DNA of 64,000 nt from Pararhizobium sp. A13 (GTDB lineage Bacteria > Pseudomonadota > Alphaproteobacteria > Rhizobiales > Rhizobiaceae). The DNA lies in contig NZ_CP149511.1 in assembly GCF_040126305.1 (NCBI RefSeq), positions 1,426,001 to 1,490,000 of the forward strand. The letters are read 5' to 3'. The notes beneath the pieces were generated by a model, which made no database searches, had not been told where the DNA came from, and saw only the letters and a list, made by a program, of their open reading frames with translations. The position numbers and the translations under genes were made by a program. Positions 25,583-35,096 of this stretch are shown piece after piece. Position 1 is the stretch's first letter. Each line of letters starts with the position of its first letter.

Positions 25583-26665
25583 ATGTCGACGAGTGTAGTC
25601 CTGGAGAAGGTTGAAAAGCGTTACGGAACGTTCGGCGTCATCCATGGCATCGACCTCAATATCGAGCCCGGAGAGTTCGTCGTTTTCGTCGGGCCATCCG
25701 GATGCGGAAAGTCGACGCTGCTGCGCATGATCGCCGGTCTCGAGGAGATCAGCGGCGGCGCCCTGCTGCTCGACCGCGAGCGCATGAACGAGGTGGCGCC
25801 AGCCAAGCGAGGGATTGCCATGGTGTTCCAGTCCTACGCGCTCTATCCGCATATGTCGGTCTACAAGAACCTGGCCTTCGGCCTTGAGACGGCGGGCTAC
25901 AAGAGAGCCGAGATCGAGCCCCGCGTGCGTCGTGCCGCCGGAATTCTGCAGATCGAGAAGCTGCTTGAGCGCAAGCCGAAGCAGCTTTCGGGCGGCCAGC
26001 GTCAGCGCGTCGCCATCGGCCGGGCCATCGTGCGCGAACCGCGCATCTTTCTTTTCGACGAGCCGCTGTCCAACCTCGACGCGGAGTTGCGCGTGCAGAT
26101 GCGTGTGGAAATCTCCCGCCTTCACCGCAGCCTCGGCAACACGATGATCTACGTGACCCATGACCAGGTCGAAGCCATGACCATGGCCGACAAGATCGTC
26201 GTGCTCAACGCCGGTCGCATAGAGCAGGTCGGCCCGCCTCTGGAGCTCTATAACCGCCCGGTCAACCGCTTCGTCGCCGGCTTTATCGGCAGCCCCAAGA
26301 TGAATTTTCTCGATGCCCGGCTCGAGGCTTCCGATGGCGAAGGCACGATGATGAGCGTTGGCGGCAACGCCGTCCGCTTGCCGCGCCGCCTGAACGCCGG
26401 CGCCCCCGGCGACACGGTCACCTTCGGCATCCGGCCCGAGCACCTGGTGGCCGAACGCGAGGCAGGGATCGCGCTCGGCACCGTCAATGTTGATCTCGTC
26501 GAAAACCTCGGCGGTGCGACGATGCTCTATACGACGACGCCCGACGGACAGGCGCTGACGGTGGCTCTCGACGGCCAACAGGACGTGCAGCGCGGCGCCA
26601 ATCTCAAGGTCTATTTCGATCCGGCCCGCTGTCACGTTTTCGCCGCCGACGGCACCGCGATCTAG
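25583..26665 (+). CDS. Sugar ABC transporter ATP-binding protein (UgpC/MsmK type)
   Basis: 360-residue ATPase. Walker A 'GPSGCGKST' (about residue 38), signature '[14 protein letters not shown]', Walker B '[15 protein letters not shown]', switch His in '[14 protein letters not shown]', and a C-terminal TOBE/OB regulatory domain from about residue 235. The start at 25583 is chosen because GGGAGG ends 9 nt upstream; the ATG at 25574 abuts the ribosome-binding site. Last gene of the ABC operon, it energises the two permeases. Confidence 0.96.
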   Translation: MSTSVVLEKVEKRYGTFGVIHGIDLNIEPGEFVVFVGPSGCGKSTLLRMIAGLEEISGGALLLDRERMNEVAPAKRGIAMVFQSYALYPHMSVYKNLAFGLETAGYKRAEIEPRVRRAAGILQIEKLLERKPKQLSGGQRQRVAIGRAIVREPRIFLFDEPLSNLDAELRVQMRVEISRLHRSLGNTMIYVTHDQVEAMTMADKIVVLNAGRIEQVGPPLELYNRPVNRFVAGFIGSPKMNFLDARLEASDGEGTMMSVGGNAVRLPRRLNAGAPGDTVTFGIRPEHLVAEREAGIALGTVNVDLVENLGGATMLYTTTPDGQALTVALDGQQDVQRGANLKVYFDPARCHVFAADGTAI

Positions 26666-26703
26666 TTCCAGGACTGTCGGGTGGTTGTCCGTCGGGCAGC
26701 CCC

Positions 26704-27591
26704 TCAGACAAGTGCACTGTCGTCGAAGCGATGAACGGCGGCGCCTGCGACAGGGCTTTGGGCAACGAAAATTCCGCTGGCGAGACTGCCGGCTGGCGCA
26801 CCGGCAGGCCGCAGCGAGGTCACGATCATTGTCCTCAGCCCCGGACCTGCGAAACACGGCATCGTCGGCGCGCCAACCGGAAATGGATGGCGCTCGACGA
26901 TCTCGCCGTCCGGTGAGAACCGGTTGAGTACTCCGGCCGAGACACCGGCGCTCCAGTAGAAGCCCTCGCTGTCGATGGCGGCACCATCCGGCCGGCCGGT
27001 GGCCTCGTCAGGGGTGGCAATGCGGCGGCGATCGAAGAGGAGGCCTGTCGCCGCGTCGAAACGCCACCGGTCGATCCATTGCGCGCGGGAGTCCGAATGG
27101 AAGAGAAGGCTACCCTCGGCAGTCCAGGCAAGCCCGTTGGAACATATGATACCGTCGACCTTGCGCTCCACGGCGCCCGTCGGTGTCACGCGATAGAGGG
27201 AGGCAACCGGCCGCCGGTCCGCGACCTCATGCATGGTTCCGACCCAGAAGGCGCCATCGGGACCGACCTTGCCGTCGTTGAGCCGCGTATCGATCCGTTC
27301 CGCCTCGATGCTGGCAACGATCCTGCAGGCTTTTCCGGCGTCCGGATCGAACAGGATCACAGTGTCGCGAAGTGCTGCTATCAGCAGGCCGGAGCGGGTA
27401 AGGCCGATGCTGCATACCTCGCTGTCGAAGGTCCACAAGATAGGACCGGACCCGTCGAGTCCCACCCGATAGAGAGCCTTTCCTGGAATGTCGACGAAGA
27501 AGAGGCAGTTGCGCCGATCGTCGTAGACCGGACTCTCCGCAACGCCGAACTCGTCGTCGAGAAGGCAGGTGAATGTCAATTTATCATACAT
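26704..27591 (-). CDS. SMP-30/gluconolactonase-family lactonase
   Basis: 295-residue six-bladed beta-propeller of the SMP-30/LRE family. Metal-binding motifs are visible: Glu in 'FGVAESPVYDD', Asn/Asp in 'RLNDGKVGPDGAFWVGTMHE', Asn in 'ICSNGLAWTAEGSLLFHSDS' and Asp in 'GRPDGAAIDSEGFYWSAG'. These enzymes hydrolyse sugar lactones made by dehydrogenases of the Gfo/Idh/MocA or SDR type. It converges on the ABC operon and is divergent from the DHDPS-family gene, so it fits the second step of the local sugar pathway. Confidence 0.92.
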   Translation of the reverse strand: MYDKLTFTCLLDDEFGVAESPVYDDRRNCLFFVDIPGKALYRVGLDGSGPILWTFDSEVCSIGLTRSGLLIAALRDTVILFDPDAGKACRIVASIEAERIDTRLNDGKVGPDGAFWVGTMHEVADRRPVASLYRVTPTGAVERKVDGIICSNGLAWTAEGSLLFHSDSRAQWIDRWRFDAATGLLFDRRRIATPDEATGRPDGAAIDSEGFYWSAGVSAGVLNRFSPDGEIVERHPFPVGAPTMPCFAGPGLRTMIVTSLRPAGAPAGSLASGIFVAQSPVAGAAVHRFDDSALV

Positions 27592-27717
27592 GATTGATCA
27601 AAATCGCCCCAGATATCGTTTGCTCCACTCGATACGGATCACCTGCATCCAGCATATGAAAATAAAAGATATTTGTCTCCACGAAAAACGAAGGTCGGCT
27701 ACTTGCAACAGATAATC

Positions 27718-27736
27718 TTGTAAACTAAAATTACAA
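27718..27736. promoter_or_regulatory. Putative operator TTGTAAACTAAAATTACAA
   Basis: 7-5-7 palindrome with one mismatch, in the AT-rich gap between the divergent lactonase and DHDPS-family genes. Matches the layout of the site at 20046-20064. Confidence 0.5.
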
Positions 27737-27758
27737 ATAGCTTGCAAGGGAGATTTCC

Positions 27759-28715
27759 ATGAAAACCACGCCCGTCACCCCGGAAGACCTCGCCGCCTCG
27801 GTTCTTTCCGTGCCGCCTTTGTCGCGCGATCCGGCTGGGCTGCCGCTCGAAGGCGAAAACCGCAAGCTAGTCGACTGGCTTCATTCTGGCGGCGTCACGA
27901 CCTACCTTTATGGCGGCAACGCCAATCTCTACAATTTCGGTGTCGCCGGCTTTGACGGCCTGCTCGACATGCTGGAGGCGATTGCGCCCGACGAGAGCTG
28001 GATGATCCCGTCGATCGGCGCCGATTTCGGCAAGGCGGCCGACCAGGCGGCCGTGCTTCGCGGGCGCGACTTCCCCACTGCCATGGTCCTGCCGCTCTCA
28101 TTCCCGGCAACGCCGCAGGGCCTGGCCGCCGGCATCGGCAAGCTCGCCGACATCGCAGGACGGTCGCTGATCCTCTACATCAAGAACGAGGGCTACGTGT
28201 CCCCGGCCGACGTCGCCCGCCTGTTCAACGATGGCGCCATTTGCACCTTGAAATATGCGGTGGTTCGTCCAAACCCGACAGATGACTCCTATCTGCAATC
28301 GCTCCTCGATACCGTCGGGTCCGGCGCGCGCATCATCAGCGGCATCGGCGAACGTCCGGCAATCGACCATCTCGAGATGGGCCTCGGCGGCTTCACGTCA
28401 GGCTCGGTCTGCATCGCGCCGCACCTTTCGATGGCGATTCTGCGCGCCTGCAAGGCTGGCCAGACCGCCGAAGCGCGGCGCATCCGCGAAGCGTTCCTGC
28501 CGCTCGAAGATCTGCGCGACGCTCATTCGCCGATCCGCGTACTTCACGAAGCGGTTCGCCTCGCGGGCATCAGCGAAACCGGACCTATCGGCGATTTCCT
28601 GTCGAATCTCGACGGAGACGAGCGTCTTGCCGCGATATCGGCCGCGGCTTGCTTCTTGAAGACGGCCAGCGAGGCTTTCGCCGTGCCGGCATCGAAGGCC
28701 GCGGCGCGAGGTTAA
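27759..28715 (+). CDS. Dihydrodipicolinate synthase-family protein
   Basis: 318-residue class I aldolase/dehydratase TIM barrel (DapA/NanA family). The Schiff-base lysine is Lys165 in 'ICTLKYAVVRPN' and the catalytic Tyr is Tyr140 in 'LILYIKNEGY'. Given the lactonase and dehydratase next door it is more likely a 2-keto-3-deoxy-sugar-acid dehydratase or aldolase than a lysine-pathway enzyme. Ribosome-binding site AAGGGAG before the ATG. Preceded by a TTGTAA-N7-TTACAA palindrome shared with the TetR region. Confidence 0.9.
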   Translation: MKTTPVTPEDLAASVLSVPPLSRDPAGLPLEGENRKLVDWLHSGGVTTYLYGGNANLYNFGVAGFDGLLDMLEAIAPDESWMIPSIGADFGKAADQAAVLRGRDFPTAMVLPLSFPATPQGLAAGIGKLADIAGRSLILYIKNEGYVSPADVARLFNDGAICTLKYAVVRPNPTDDSYLQSLLDTVGSGARIISGIGERPAIDHLEMGLGGFTSGSVCIAPHLSMAILRACKAGQTAEARRIREAFLPLEDLRDAHSPIRVLHEAVRLAGISETGPIGDFLSNLDGDERLAAISAAACFLKTASEAFAVPASKAAARG

Positions 28716-28725
28716 GATGATCCGG

Positions 28726-29448
28726 TCAGAAGTCCCGGTGAGACCCAACGATACGGGCGCGCGATTCCGTGAGGTGGTAGCGCATGTAGAGGCGCGCGAG
28801 ATCGCTATTCTGGCTGGAGATCGCCTGGAGGATCTTGCGGTGCTCCTCGATCACCCGCCGCCGCCGCTCGTCGGAACCTTGCCGCGTCAGGCTGAGCGCC
28901 ATGCGCATCGAGCCGCTGAGAATGTCACGCAATTCCCGCAGCAGGCGGGGAAAAAGTTCGTTGCCGGCCGCGTCAGCGACAGCGAGGTGGAAGGCGAAGT
29001 CCTCCTCCCAGCCGGTATCGCCCTTGCTGAAGGCCGCCTCGAGCGCGCCAAGCGCATCGGCGATCTGGCCGAGCTGCCGCTTGTTGCGGCGCGCAGCGGC
29101 AAGCGCGGCGCATTCGGTCTCGAGCGCCAACCGCGGCTCGAAGGCCCTGAGATAGGATGCGATCTCGGCCGAGGCGGCGAAGTCCGTCAAATTCTCGGAT
29201 GGCCGCGACTTGACGAAGGTGCCGATGCCCTGGCGCGAAACGACGAGGCCATCGGCCTGCAGCCGCATCAGCGCTTCGCGCACGACCGGTCGCGACACCT
29301 CGAAGTCGTGGCAGATATGAGCTTCCGACGGGAGCTTGTCACCCTCGCCCAGTCGGCCGCTGGTGATCTGCTCGAGGATCTGTCCGTAGAGCACATCGGC
29401 AAGGCGTTCGCGCCGCGCCGGCTTCAGCTTCAAAATCGCTTCGTTCAA
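28726..29448 (-). CDS. GntR-family (FadR subfamily) transcriptional regulator
   Basis: 240 residues. N-terminal GntR winged HTH 'RLADVLYGQILEQITSGRLGEGDKLPSEAHICHDFEVSRPVVREALMRLQADGLVVSRQGIGTFV' (about residues 14-78), followed by the all-helical FCD domain with metal-ligand His residues ('DFAFHLAVADAAGN', 'IEEHRKIL', 'YMRYHL'). It appears to start with TTG. Divergent from the dehydratase gene with a palindrome in the 71-bp gap, so it likely controls that gene, sensing a sugar acid. It converges on the DHDPS-family gene. Confidence 0.92.
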   Translation of the reverse strand: MNEAILKLKPARRERLADVLYGQILEQITSGRLGEGDKLPSEAHICHDFEVSRPVVREALMRLQADGLVVSRQGIGTFVKSRPSENLTDFAASAEIASYLRAFEPRLALETECAALAAARRNKRQLGQIADALGALEAAFSKGDTGWEEDFAFHLAVADAAGNELFPRLLRELRDILSGSMRMALSLTRQGSDERRRRVIEEHRKILQAISSQNSDLARLYMRYHLTESRARIVGSHRDF

Positions 29449-29457
29449 TCTGCACCC

Positions 29458-29480
29458 GCCTGTCTATTTTGTGGACAGGC
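29458..29480. promoter_or_regulatory. Putative GntR operator (GCCTGTC-N9-GACAGGC)
   Basis: Perfect 7-bp inverted repeat with a 9-nt spacer in the short gap between the divergent GntR and dehydratase genes. Confidence 0.5.
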
Positions 29481-29519
29481 AATTTAGACGAACCATTCGC
29501 GCATGCAAAGGAGGCATCC

Positions 29520-31244
29520 ATGGCCGAACGCAAAAAGCCGGAAGATTTACGCAGCTTTCGCTGGTTCGGCGCCCATGATCTGCGCTCTTTCGGCCATCGT
29601 TCACGCGCCTATCAGATGGGTTACGAGCAGGCGGAATTCGCCGGAAAACCTGTCATCGCGATTATCAACACCTGGAGCGACATCAACCCCTGCCACACGC
29701 ATCTGCGCACCCGGGCGGACGAGGTCAAGCGTGGCGTATGGCAGGCCGGCGGCTTCCCGATCGAGCTGCCCGCCATGTCGCTTGCGGAAACCTACGTCAA
29801 GCCGACGACCATGCTCTACCGCAATTTTCTGGCCATGGAAGTCGAGGAACTGATCCGGTCGCATCCGGTTGACGGCGTCGTGCTGCTTGCCGGTTGCGAC
29901 AAGACCACGCCCGCGACGATTATGGGCGCGATCCAGGTCGACTTGCCGACAATCCTCGTTCCGGCTGGGCCAATGCTTCGCGGCAACTACCGCGGCCAGA
30001 CGCTCGGTTCCGGATCCGACGTGTGGAAATACTGGGCGGAAAAAGAGGCGGGCCGCGTCAGCGAAGTGCAATGGGCAGAGATGGAACGCGGCATCGCCCG
30101 CTCCTTCGGCACCTGCATGACCATGGGTACGGCCTCGACCATGACGGCGCTCGCCGACACACTCGGCCTATGCCTGCCGGGCGCCTCCTCGATCCCGGCG
30201 CCTGACGCCGGTCATTCGCGCATGGCGGCGCTCTCGGGCCTCAGAATCGTCGATATGGTCTGGGAAGACCTGAAGCCATCCGATCTGCTCACCGAAAATG
30301 CCTTCGAAAATGCCCTCGTCGTCCACATGGCCATGGCCGGGTCGACCAATGCCATGATCCATCTGATCGCGATGGCGCGCCGGCGCGGCATCAATCTGAC
30401 ACTCGATGATTTCGACCGCGTGTCGGAACGGGTGCCGGTCCTCTGCAACATTCGTCCGACCGGCACCTTCCTGATGGAGGATTTCTACTATGCCGGTGGT
30501 CTGCCGGCCCTGTGGAAGCAGCTCGGGACACTGCTCAACACCGACGAGCGCACAGTATCGGGCACGCTCGGCGAGACGATCGCTCGCGCTGAGGTCCATC
30601 TCGCCGACGTCATCCGGCCACTCGATAAACCGGTCGCGGCACGCGGCGGAACGGCGATCCTCAAGGGTAACCTGTCGCCGTCAGGCTGCGTCATGAAACC
30701 CGCGGCCGCCGATCCCTCACTCCTGAAGCACCGAGGCCCTGCGCTTGTCTTCGACGACTATGATTCGATGACGAAGGCGGTCAACGACGAGGACCTCGAT
30801 GTCACCCGCGACACGGTGCTGGTCCTGCGCAATGCCGGACCGGCAGGCGGCCCCGGCATGCCGGAATGGGGCATGCTGCCGATTCCGCGCAAGCTGCTGA
30901 AGCAGGGTGTGCGCGATATGGTACGCATCTCCGATGCCCGCATGAGCGGCACCAGCTACGGCGCGTGCATCCTGCACATCGCACCTGAAGCCTATGTCGG
31001 CGGGCCCTTGGCCGCCGTCCGGAATGGCGACATCATCGCGGTTGACGTCGCATCCCGGAGCCTGACGCTGGAGGTGCCCGACGAGGAGATCGCCCGCCGC
31101 CTTGCCGCCTGGACGCCGCCTGTGCGGGACTACAGCCGCGGCTACCTTAAAATGCACGCTGAAAACATCCAGCAGGCGCCCGACGGCTGCGACTTCACCT
31201 TTCTCCAGTCCGCATACAAACTGCCGGAACCGGAGATCCACTGA
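29520..31244 (+). CDS. IlvD/Edd-family sugar-acid dehydratase (L-arabinonate dehydratase-like)
   Basis: 574-residue Fe-S dehydratase. Cluster cysteines Cys58 ('DINPCHTH'), Cys126 ('LAGCDKTTPA') and Cys199 ('SFGTCMTMGTASTM') are one residue offset from those I recall for the Rhizobium leguminosarum L-arabinonate dehydratase, together with the active-site Ser of 'DARMSGTSYGA'. It converts an aldonate to a 2-keto-3-deoxy acid. Ribosome-binding site AAAGGAGG is 5-6 nt before the ATG. Divergent from its probable GntR regulator. With the lactonase and DHDPS-family enzyme it gives a complete non-phosphorylating aldose pathway. Pentonate or hexonate specificity is not resolvable. Confidence 0.92.
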   Translation: MAERKKPEDLRSFRWFGAHDLRSFGHRSRAYQMGYEQAEFAGKPVIAIINTWSDINPCHTHLRTRADEVKRGVWQAGGFPIELPAMSLAETYVKPTTMLYRNFLAMEVEELIRSHPVDGVVLLAGCDKTTPATIMGAIQVDLPTILVPAGPMLRGNYRGQTLGSGSDVWKYWAEKEAGRVSEVQWAEMERGIARSFGTCMTMGTASTMTALADTLGLCLPGASSIPAPDAGHSRMAALSGLRIVDMVWEDLKPSDLLTENAFENALVVHMAMAGSTNAMIHLIAMARRRGINLTLDDFDRVSERVPVLCNIRPTGTFLMEDFYYAGGLPALWKQLGTLLNTDERTVSGTLGETIARAEVHLADVIRPLDKPVAARGGTAILKGNLSPSGCVMKPAAADPSLLKHRGPALVFDDYDSMTKAVNDEDLDVTRDTVLVLRNAGPAGGPGMPEWGMLPIPRKLLKQGVRDMVRISDARMSGTSYGACILHIAPEAYVGGPLAAVRNGDIIAVDVASRSLTLEVPDEEIARRLAAWTPPVRDYSRGYLKMHAENIQQAPDGCDFTFLQSAYKLPEPEIH

Positions 31245-31289
31245 AGATGGCCGCATGAATTCTACGCGAGCCCGCTTCTCTGCCGCGCG

Positions 31290-31527
31290 GCGGTGGTCGT
31301 GCAATGGGATGGCGCTACCCAGTGCATCGCAGCGCCATCGTGATCAAGGAAATCGTGCTGCGGGCACGTTCCGCTTCGATGCCGAGTTCGAATGGGCTGC
31401 CAAGCTGATCGCCGAACGCCGCATCAACGTTCGCCCGATCCTGACCGCCCAGATACCGATGGAGCGGCCGTCGAGGCCTTCAACCTCGCAAGTGACCGCA
31501 CGAAATCGATGAAGGTCCACGTGGTTT
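31290..31527 (+). pseudogene. Remnant of a zinc-type alcohol dehydrogenase (L-idonate 5-dehydrogenase-like)
   Basis: Three frames in series encode the C-terminal end of a medium-chain dehydrogenase: 'RSAIVIKEIVLR', then 'GTFRFDAEFEWAAKLIAERRINVRPILTAQ', then 'AVEAFNLASDRTKSMKVHV'. At least two frameshifts separate them and the N-terminal two-thirds is absent. It follows the dehydratase gene directly, so an idonate/aldonate dehydrogenase may once have belonged to this operon. No functional product is expected. Confidence 0.65.
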
Positions 31528-31833
31528 TCTGTCCCCCGACCCACAGCCGGCCCCCTACCCGGGGTGAATTAGCGGTGTCTTGCTCGCGTTGAAAGGAATC
31601 GAACTGCAGACCATGTCATTTGCCGTCAGTTGGTTCACCAAGAAGTTACTCCACGTCCGCGGCGGCATTCTGTCAATATACCGGAGACACCCTGCGCGTT
31701 CCGATAGCACCGGCCTCATTAATTCAGCCATCAAGCAGAGGTGCATCGCAGTTCATAGCACAAATCGGTCCTTCCCGGGGCAAGCCATCCACCCAACGCA
31801 GCGGACAGCTTGTTCCGAAGAAGTCCGTGCAAC
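31528..31833. other. Intergenic, no gene supported
   Basis: About 300 bp between the dehydrogenase remnant and the end of the peptide-binding-protein gene. Only short overlapping frames without family resemblance. No clear hairpin was recognised. Confidence 0.4.
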
Positions 31834-33357
31834 TCAGTTCTTGACGGTGTCTTCGAGGAAGAACCTGCCGAGCGGGTTCTGGTCGAAGTTCTCGATGTTC
31901 TTGCGCGAAACGTTGATGTAGGGGCTGTAGTAGAGATCGATCCAGTGGACGTCGTCCTTGGCCATCTTCTGGATATCGACATACATCGCCTCACGCTTGA
32001 CCGGATCGAGTTCGAGGCGGGCGGCGGCCACCAGATCCTTGACCTTGTCGTTCTTGTAGCGCGTCATGTAGTTCAGGTTGGTGTCGTGACCGAGAACGAA
32101 GGTGGTCTTCTGGTCCGCGTCGAGAATGTCGTTGGTCCAGTACATAACCGAGATATCGTAATCGCCGGCCACCAGCATGTCCCAGCTCTGGCTCGGATCG
32201 ACCTTCTGCAGGTTGACGGTGACACCAGCCTTCTGAAGCTGCTGCTGCAGGAGAACGGCGATCTGCTCGTCGACCTCGTTGCCGGCATTGACGATGTAGT
32301 TCAGCGACAAATCCGACGCTCCGGCCTCCGCCAGCATCGCCTTGGCCTTTTCCGGGTCATACGGGTACTGATGGTTGGCATCGTAGTGATAGAGCGAGCC
32401 CTTCGGGATATAGGAATTGGCGACTTCGCCAAGCCCGAAGGTCACGGTATCGACGATCGCCTTCTTGTCGATCGCCATGTCGAGCGCCTGGCGGACTTCC
32501 TTTTTTGCCAGCGCGCCATGCTCATGGTTGATCAGCAGATGATCTTCGCGGGTCGAGGTATCGATGTGGACCTCAAGGTTCGGATCCTTCTTCAGCTCCT
32601 CCACGCGCGAAAATGGTACAAAAATCGCTGTATCGAGCTCGCCAGCCTGAACGTTCAGCATGCGGGTGTTGTCGTCCGGCACAGAGATCCACTCGACACC
32701 GTCGAGCTTCACCCGATCGGCCTGCCAGAAATTCGGGTTCCTTTCGAGGATGACGCGGTCACCGCGACGCCATTCCTTGACGGTGAAGGCGCCGGACGAT
32801 GCGGTCGGCTTTTCGGCGAAAGCTTCCTCGCCTTCGGCTTCCAGTGCCTTCTTCGACAGCACCGAAACGTTCGGCAGCGCCAATGTCGACAGGAACGGGG
32901 CGGATGGCGTCCTCAGCTTGACGACCAGCGTGCGGTCGTCGGCGGCTTCCGCCGTTTCGACGATCTTGTAGCTGTCGCTCCACAGCGAGCCTTCATTGTC
33001 GCGAATGCGCAGCAGGCTGAAGGCGGCGTCTCCGGCGGTGATCGGCGAACCGTCGGAGAATTTCGCGTCGCGGATCTTGAACGTATAGGTCAGGCCGTCA
33101 TCGGACACCGTCCAGCTTTCGGCCAAGCCGGGCTCCAGCTTGGTACCGGTCTTGTCGACGCGGATCAGCACGTCGAAGACGTTGGAGAAAACCCAGTTAT
33201 CGACGTTCTGCGCCGACTTGATCGGGTCGAACGTGGTCGAGTCCTCGCGGCGTCCGATGGTGAGTACCCCCGCGGCTTCGGCGATGCTTGCTCCGAATGT
33301 GACCACGGCAAGCACCGTGGCTATGCTTAAAGTCTTCCATTTGCTTTTCATGGTCAC
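31834..33357 (-). CDS. ABC transporter substrate-binding protein, peptide/nickel family
   Basis: 507 residues with a Sec signal peptide ('KSKWKTLSIATVLAVVTFGASIAEAAG', cleavage after Ala-Glu-Ala). The body is SBP_bac_5: 'DSTTFDPIKSAQNVDNWVFSNVFDVLIRVD', 'KLEPGLAESWTVSDDGLTYTFKIRDAKFSDGSPITAGDAAFSL', and the late 'QKMAKDDVHWIDLYYSPYINVSRKNI'. It binds peptides or small amides in the periplasm. Last gene of a leftward operon pip-permease-permease-ATPase-binding protein. In the described PipR systems a transporter of this class imports the plant-derived signal; that role here is inference. Confidence 0.95.
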   Translation of the reverse strand: MTMKSKWKTLSIATVLAVVTFGASIAEAAGVLTIGRREDSTTFDPIKSAQNVDNWVFSNVFDVLIRVDKTGTKLEPGLAESWTVSDDGLTYTFKIRDAKFSDGSPITAGDAAFSLLRIRDNEGSLWSDSYKIVETAEAADDRTLVVKLRTPSAPFLSTLALPNVSVLSKKALEAEGEEAFAEKPTASSGAFTVKEWRRGDRVILERNPNFWQADRVKLDGVEWISVPDDNTRMLNVQAGELDTAIFVPFSRVEELKKDPNLEVHIDTSTREDHLLINHEHGALAKKEVRQALDMAIDKKAIVDTVTFGLGEVANSYIPKGSLYHYDANHQYPYDPEKAKAMLAEAGASDLSLNYIVNAGNEVDEQIAVLLQQQLQKAGVTVNLQKVDPSQSWDMLVAGDYDISVMYWTNDILDADQKTTFVLGHDTNLNYMTRYKNDKVKDLVAAARLELDPVKREAMYVDIQKMAKDDVHWIDLYYSPYINVSRKNIENFDQNPLGRFFLEDTVKN

Positions 33358-33371
33358 TGTTCCCTTTGTTG

Positions 33372-35096
33372 TTATTGCATGCTGATGAGTGATCGGCGTC
33401 GAAGGACCGGCGGCGCCTTCGGCTCGCTCCGCGGCGGCAAATCTCCTTGCGGCAATGGTTTGTCCGGGTCGATGTCGGGAATGGCGCTGATCAGCGCCGC
33501 CGTATAGGCGTGGCGCGGGCTGGCAAACACAGCGTCGCAGCGGCCTTCCTCGACGATTTCGCCGCGATACATAACGACGACCCGGTCGCAGAGATTGCGG
33601 ACGATGGCGAGATCATGGGCGATGAAGAGCAGCGCCAGGTTCATCCGCGCCTTGAGATCGCGAAACAGCTCGATGATCTGCGCCTGGATGGTGACATCGA
33701 GGGCAGCCACGCATTCGTCGGCGATGATCAGCTTCGGATCAACGGCGAGCGCCCGCGCAATGCCGGCACGCTGGCACTGCCCGCCGCTCATGCTGCGTGG
33801 ACGGCGGGTCGCGAATGCGCGGTCCAGTTCAACGAGATCGAGCAATTCGCCGATCCTATCCGGAATGCCCAGCGGCGGCGTGTTGCCCTGCACCGTCAGA
33901 ACTTCGGCGAGCATGTCGCCGATGGTCAGGCGCGGGTTGAGGGCGTTGTAGGGATCCTGGAACACCATGGCCGCCTCGGTCCGCAGCTTTGCCAGTGTCT
34001 GACGTCTCTGTTGGGCAAGATCGGATCCCTCAAAGCTAATGTGGCCAGACGTTAGCGGCGTGAGCCCGAGAATGGCGCGGGCCAACGTACTCTTGCCGGA
34101 ACCACTTTCGCCAACGATGCCGACAGTCTCGCCCGGCATGATCCGCAAGCTGACACCATTGACGGCGGCGATGTGTATTTTGCCTTTCTTGAAAAGACCC
34201 AGACCGGGCGTCGGAAAACGCACCACCAGATCGTCGATTTCCAGTAGGGGTCGTGCGGACATTTGCGGTGCGGCCTGCGTGACCGCCATCAAGCCGCCCT
34301 CCTCCGGCATCGACGGATGGCTTTTCAACAGGCTGACCGTATAGGCATGCTGCGGCTCGGCAAGAACGCGGCGTTTGGGACCGTGTTCCAGAAGCTTGCC
34401 GTTGCGCAGCACGGCGATGCTGTCGCAGGTCTGGGCGACGATGCCGAGGTCATGGGTGATCAGGATGATCGACAGACCGCGTTTGTCGCGCAAGTCCATC
34501 AGCAGACGCAGGATCTGCGCCTGGATGGTGACGTCGAGCGCCGTGGTCGGCTCGTCGGCTATCAGGATTTTCGGATTGCAGGACAGAGCCACCGCGATCA
34601 TGGCACGCTGGCGCATGCCGCCGGAGAACTCGTGCGGATAACTGTCATATTGGCTCTCGGGATGAGGAAATCCGACCTGGCCGAGGATATCGACCGCAAC
34701 AAGCCGTGCCTGATCGCGGCCAAAGCCCTGATGATAGCGGATACCTTCGGCGATCTGGTCGCCAATACGCATGACAGGATCGAGATGGCTGGTCGGGTTC
34801 TGGAAGATCATGCCGATCTCCACCCCGCGCACTGTACGCATCACATCTTCATCGAGCGCCGTCAGTTCCCTGCCCCCGAGCAGAATGGAGCCGCCGGTGA
34901 TTGCGATCGCGGGGGACGGCAGAAGCTTGACGAGCGCGCGGCAGATCATGCTCTTGCCGGAGCCGCTTTCGCCGACCAATCCGAGGATTTCGCCCCTGGC
35001 GAGGTCGAACGAGACTGCATCGATGAGCGTGCGGGTTTCGCCGTCGATCGAAACTGTTATCGTCAGATCGCCGATGGAAAGAACCGGGCCGGTCAT
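33372..35096 (-). CDS. Dual-ATPase ABC transporter protein (DppD-DppF fusion)
   Basis: 574 residues with two complete nucleotide-binding domains. Domain 1: Walker A 'GESGSGKSM', signature '[16 protein letters not shown]', Walker B '[12 protein letters not shown]'. Domain 2 (from about residue 290): Walker A 'GESGSGKST', signature '[15 protein letters not shown]' (Cys where Gln-Arg is usual), Walker B '[12 protein letters not shown]', where the catalytic Glu is followed by Cys-Val rather than Pro-Val. The start at 35096 overlaps the permease stop (ATGA). It energises the adjacent permease pair. Confidence 0.95.
   Translation of the reverse strand: MTGPVLSIGDLTITVSIDGETRTLIDAVSFDLARGEILGLVGESGSGKSMICRALVKLLPSPAIAITGGSILLGGRELTALDEDVMRTVRGVEIGMIFQNPTSHLDPVMRIGDQIAEGIRYHQGFGRDQARLVAVDILGQVGFPHPESQYDSYPHEFSGGMRQRAMIAVALSCNPKILIADEPTTALDVTIQAQILRLLMDLRDKRGLSIILITHDLGIVAQTCDSIAVLRNGKLLEHGPKRRVLAEPQHAYTVSLLKSHPSMPEEGGLMAVTQAAPQMSARPLLEIDDLVVRFPTPGLGLFKKGKIHIAAVNGVSLRIMPGETVGIVGESGSGKSTLARAILGLTPLTSGHISFEGSDLAQQRRQTLAKLRTEAAMVFQDPYNALNPRLTIGDMLAEVLTVQGNTPPLGIPDRIGELLDLVELDRAFATRRPRSMSGGQCQRAGIARALAVDPKLIIADECVAALDVTIQAQIIELFRDLKARMNLALLFIAHDLAIVRNLCDRVVVMYRGEIVEEGRCDAVFASPRHAYTAALISAIPDIDPDKPLPQGDLPPRSEPKAPPVLRRRSLISMQ

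Noticed and set aside
24356..26857. 833-codon minus-strand frame over the ABC ATPase and dehydrogenase genes
   Set aside because: Antisense to two clear genes; no domain or start signal.
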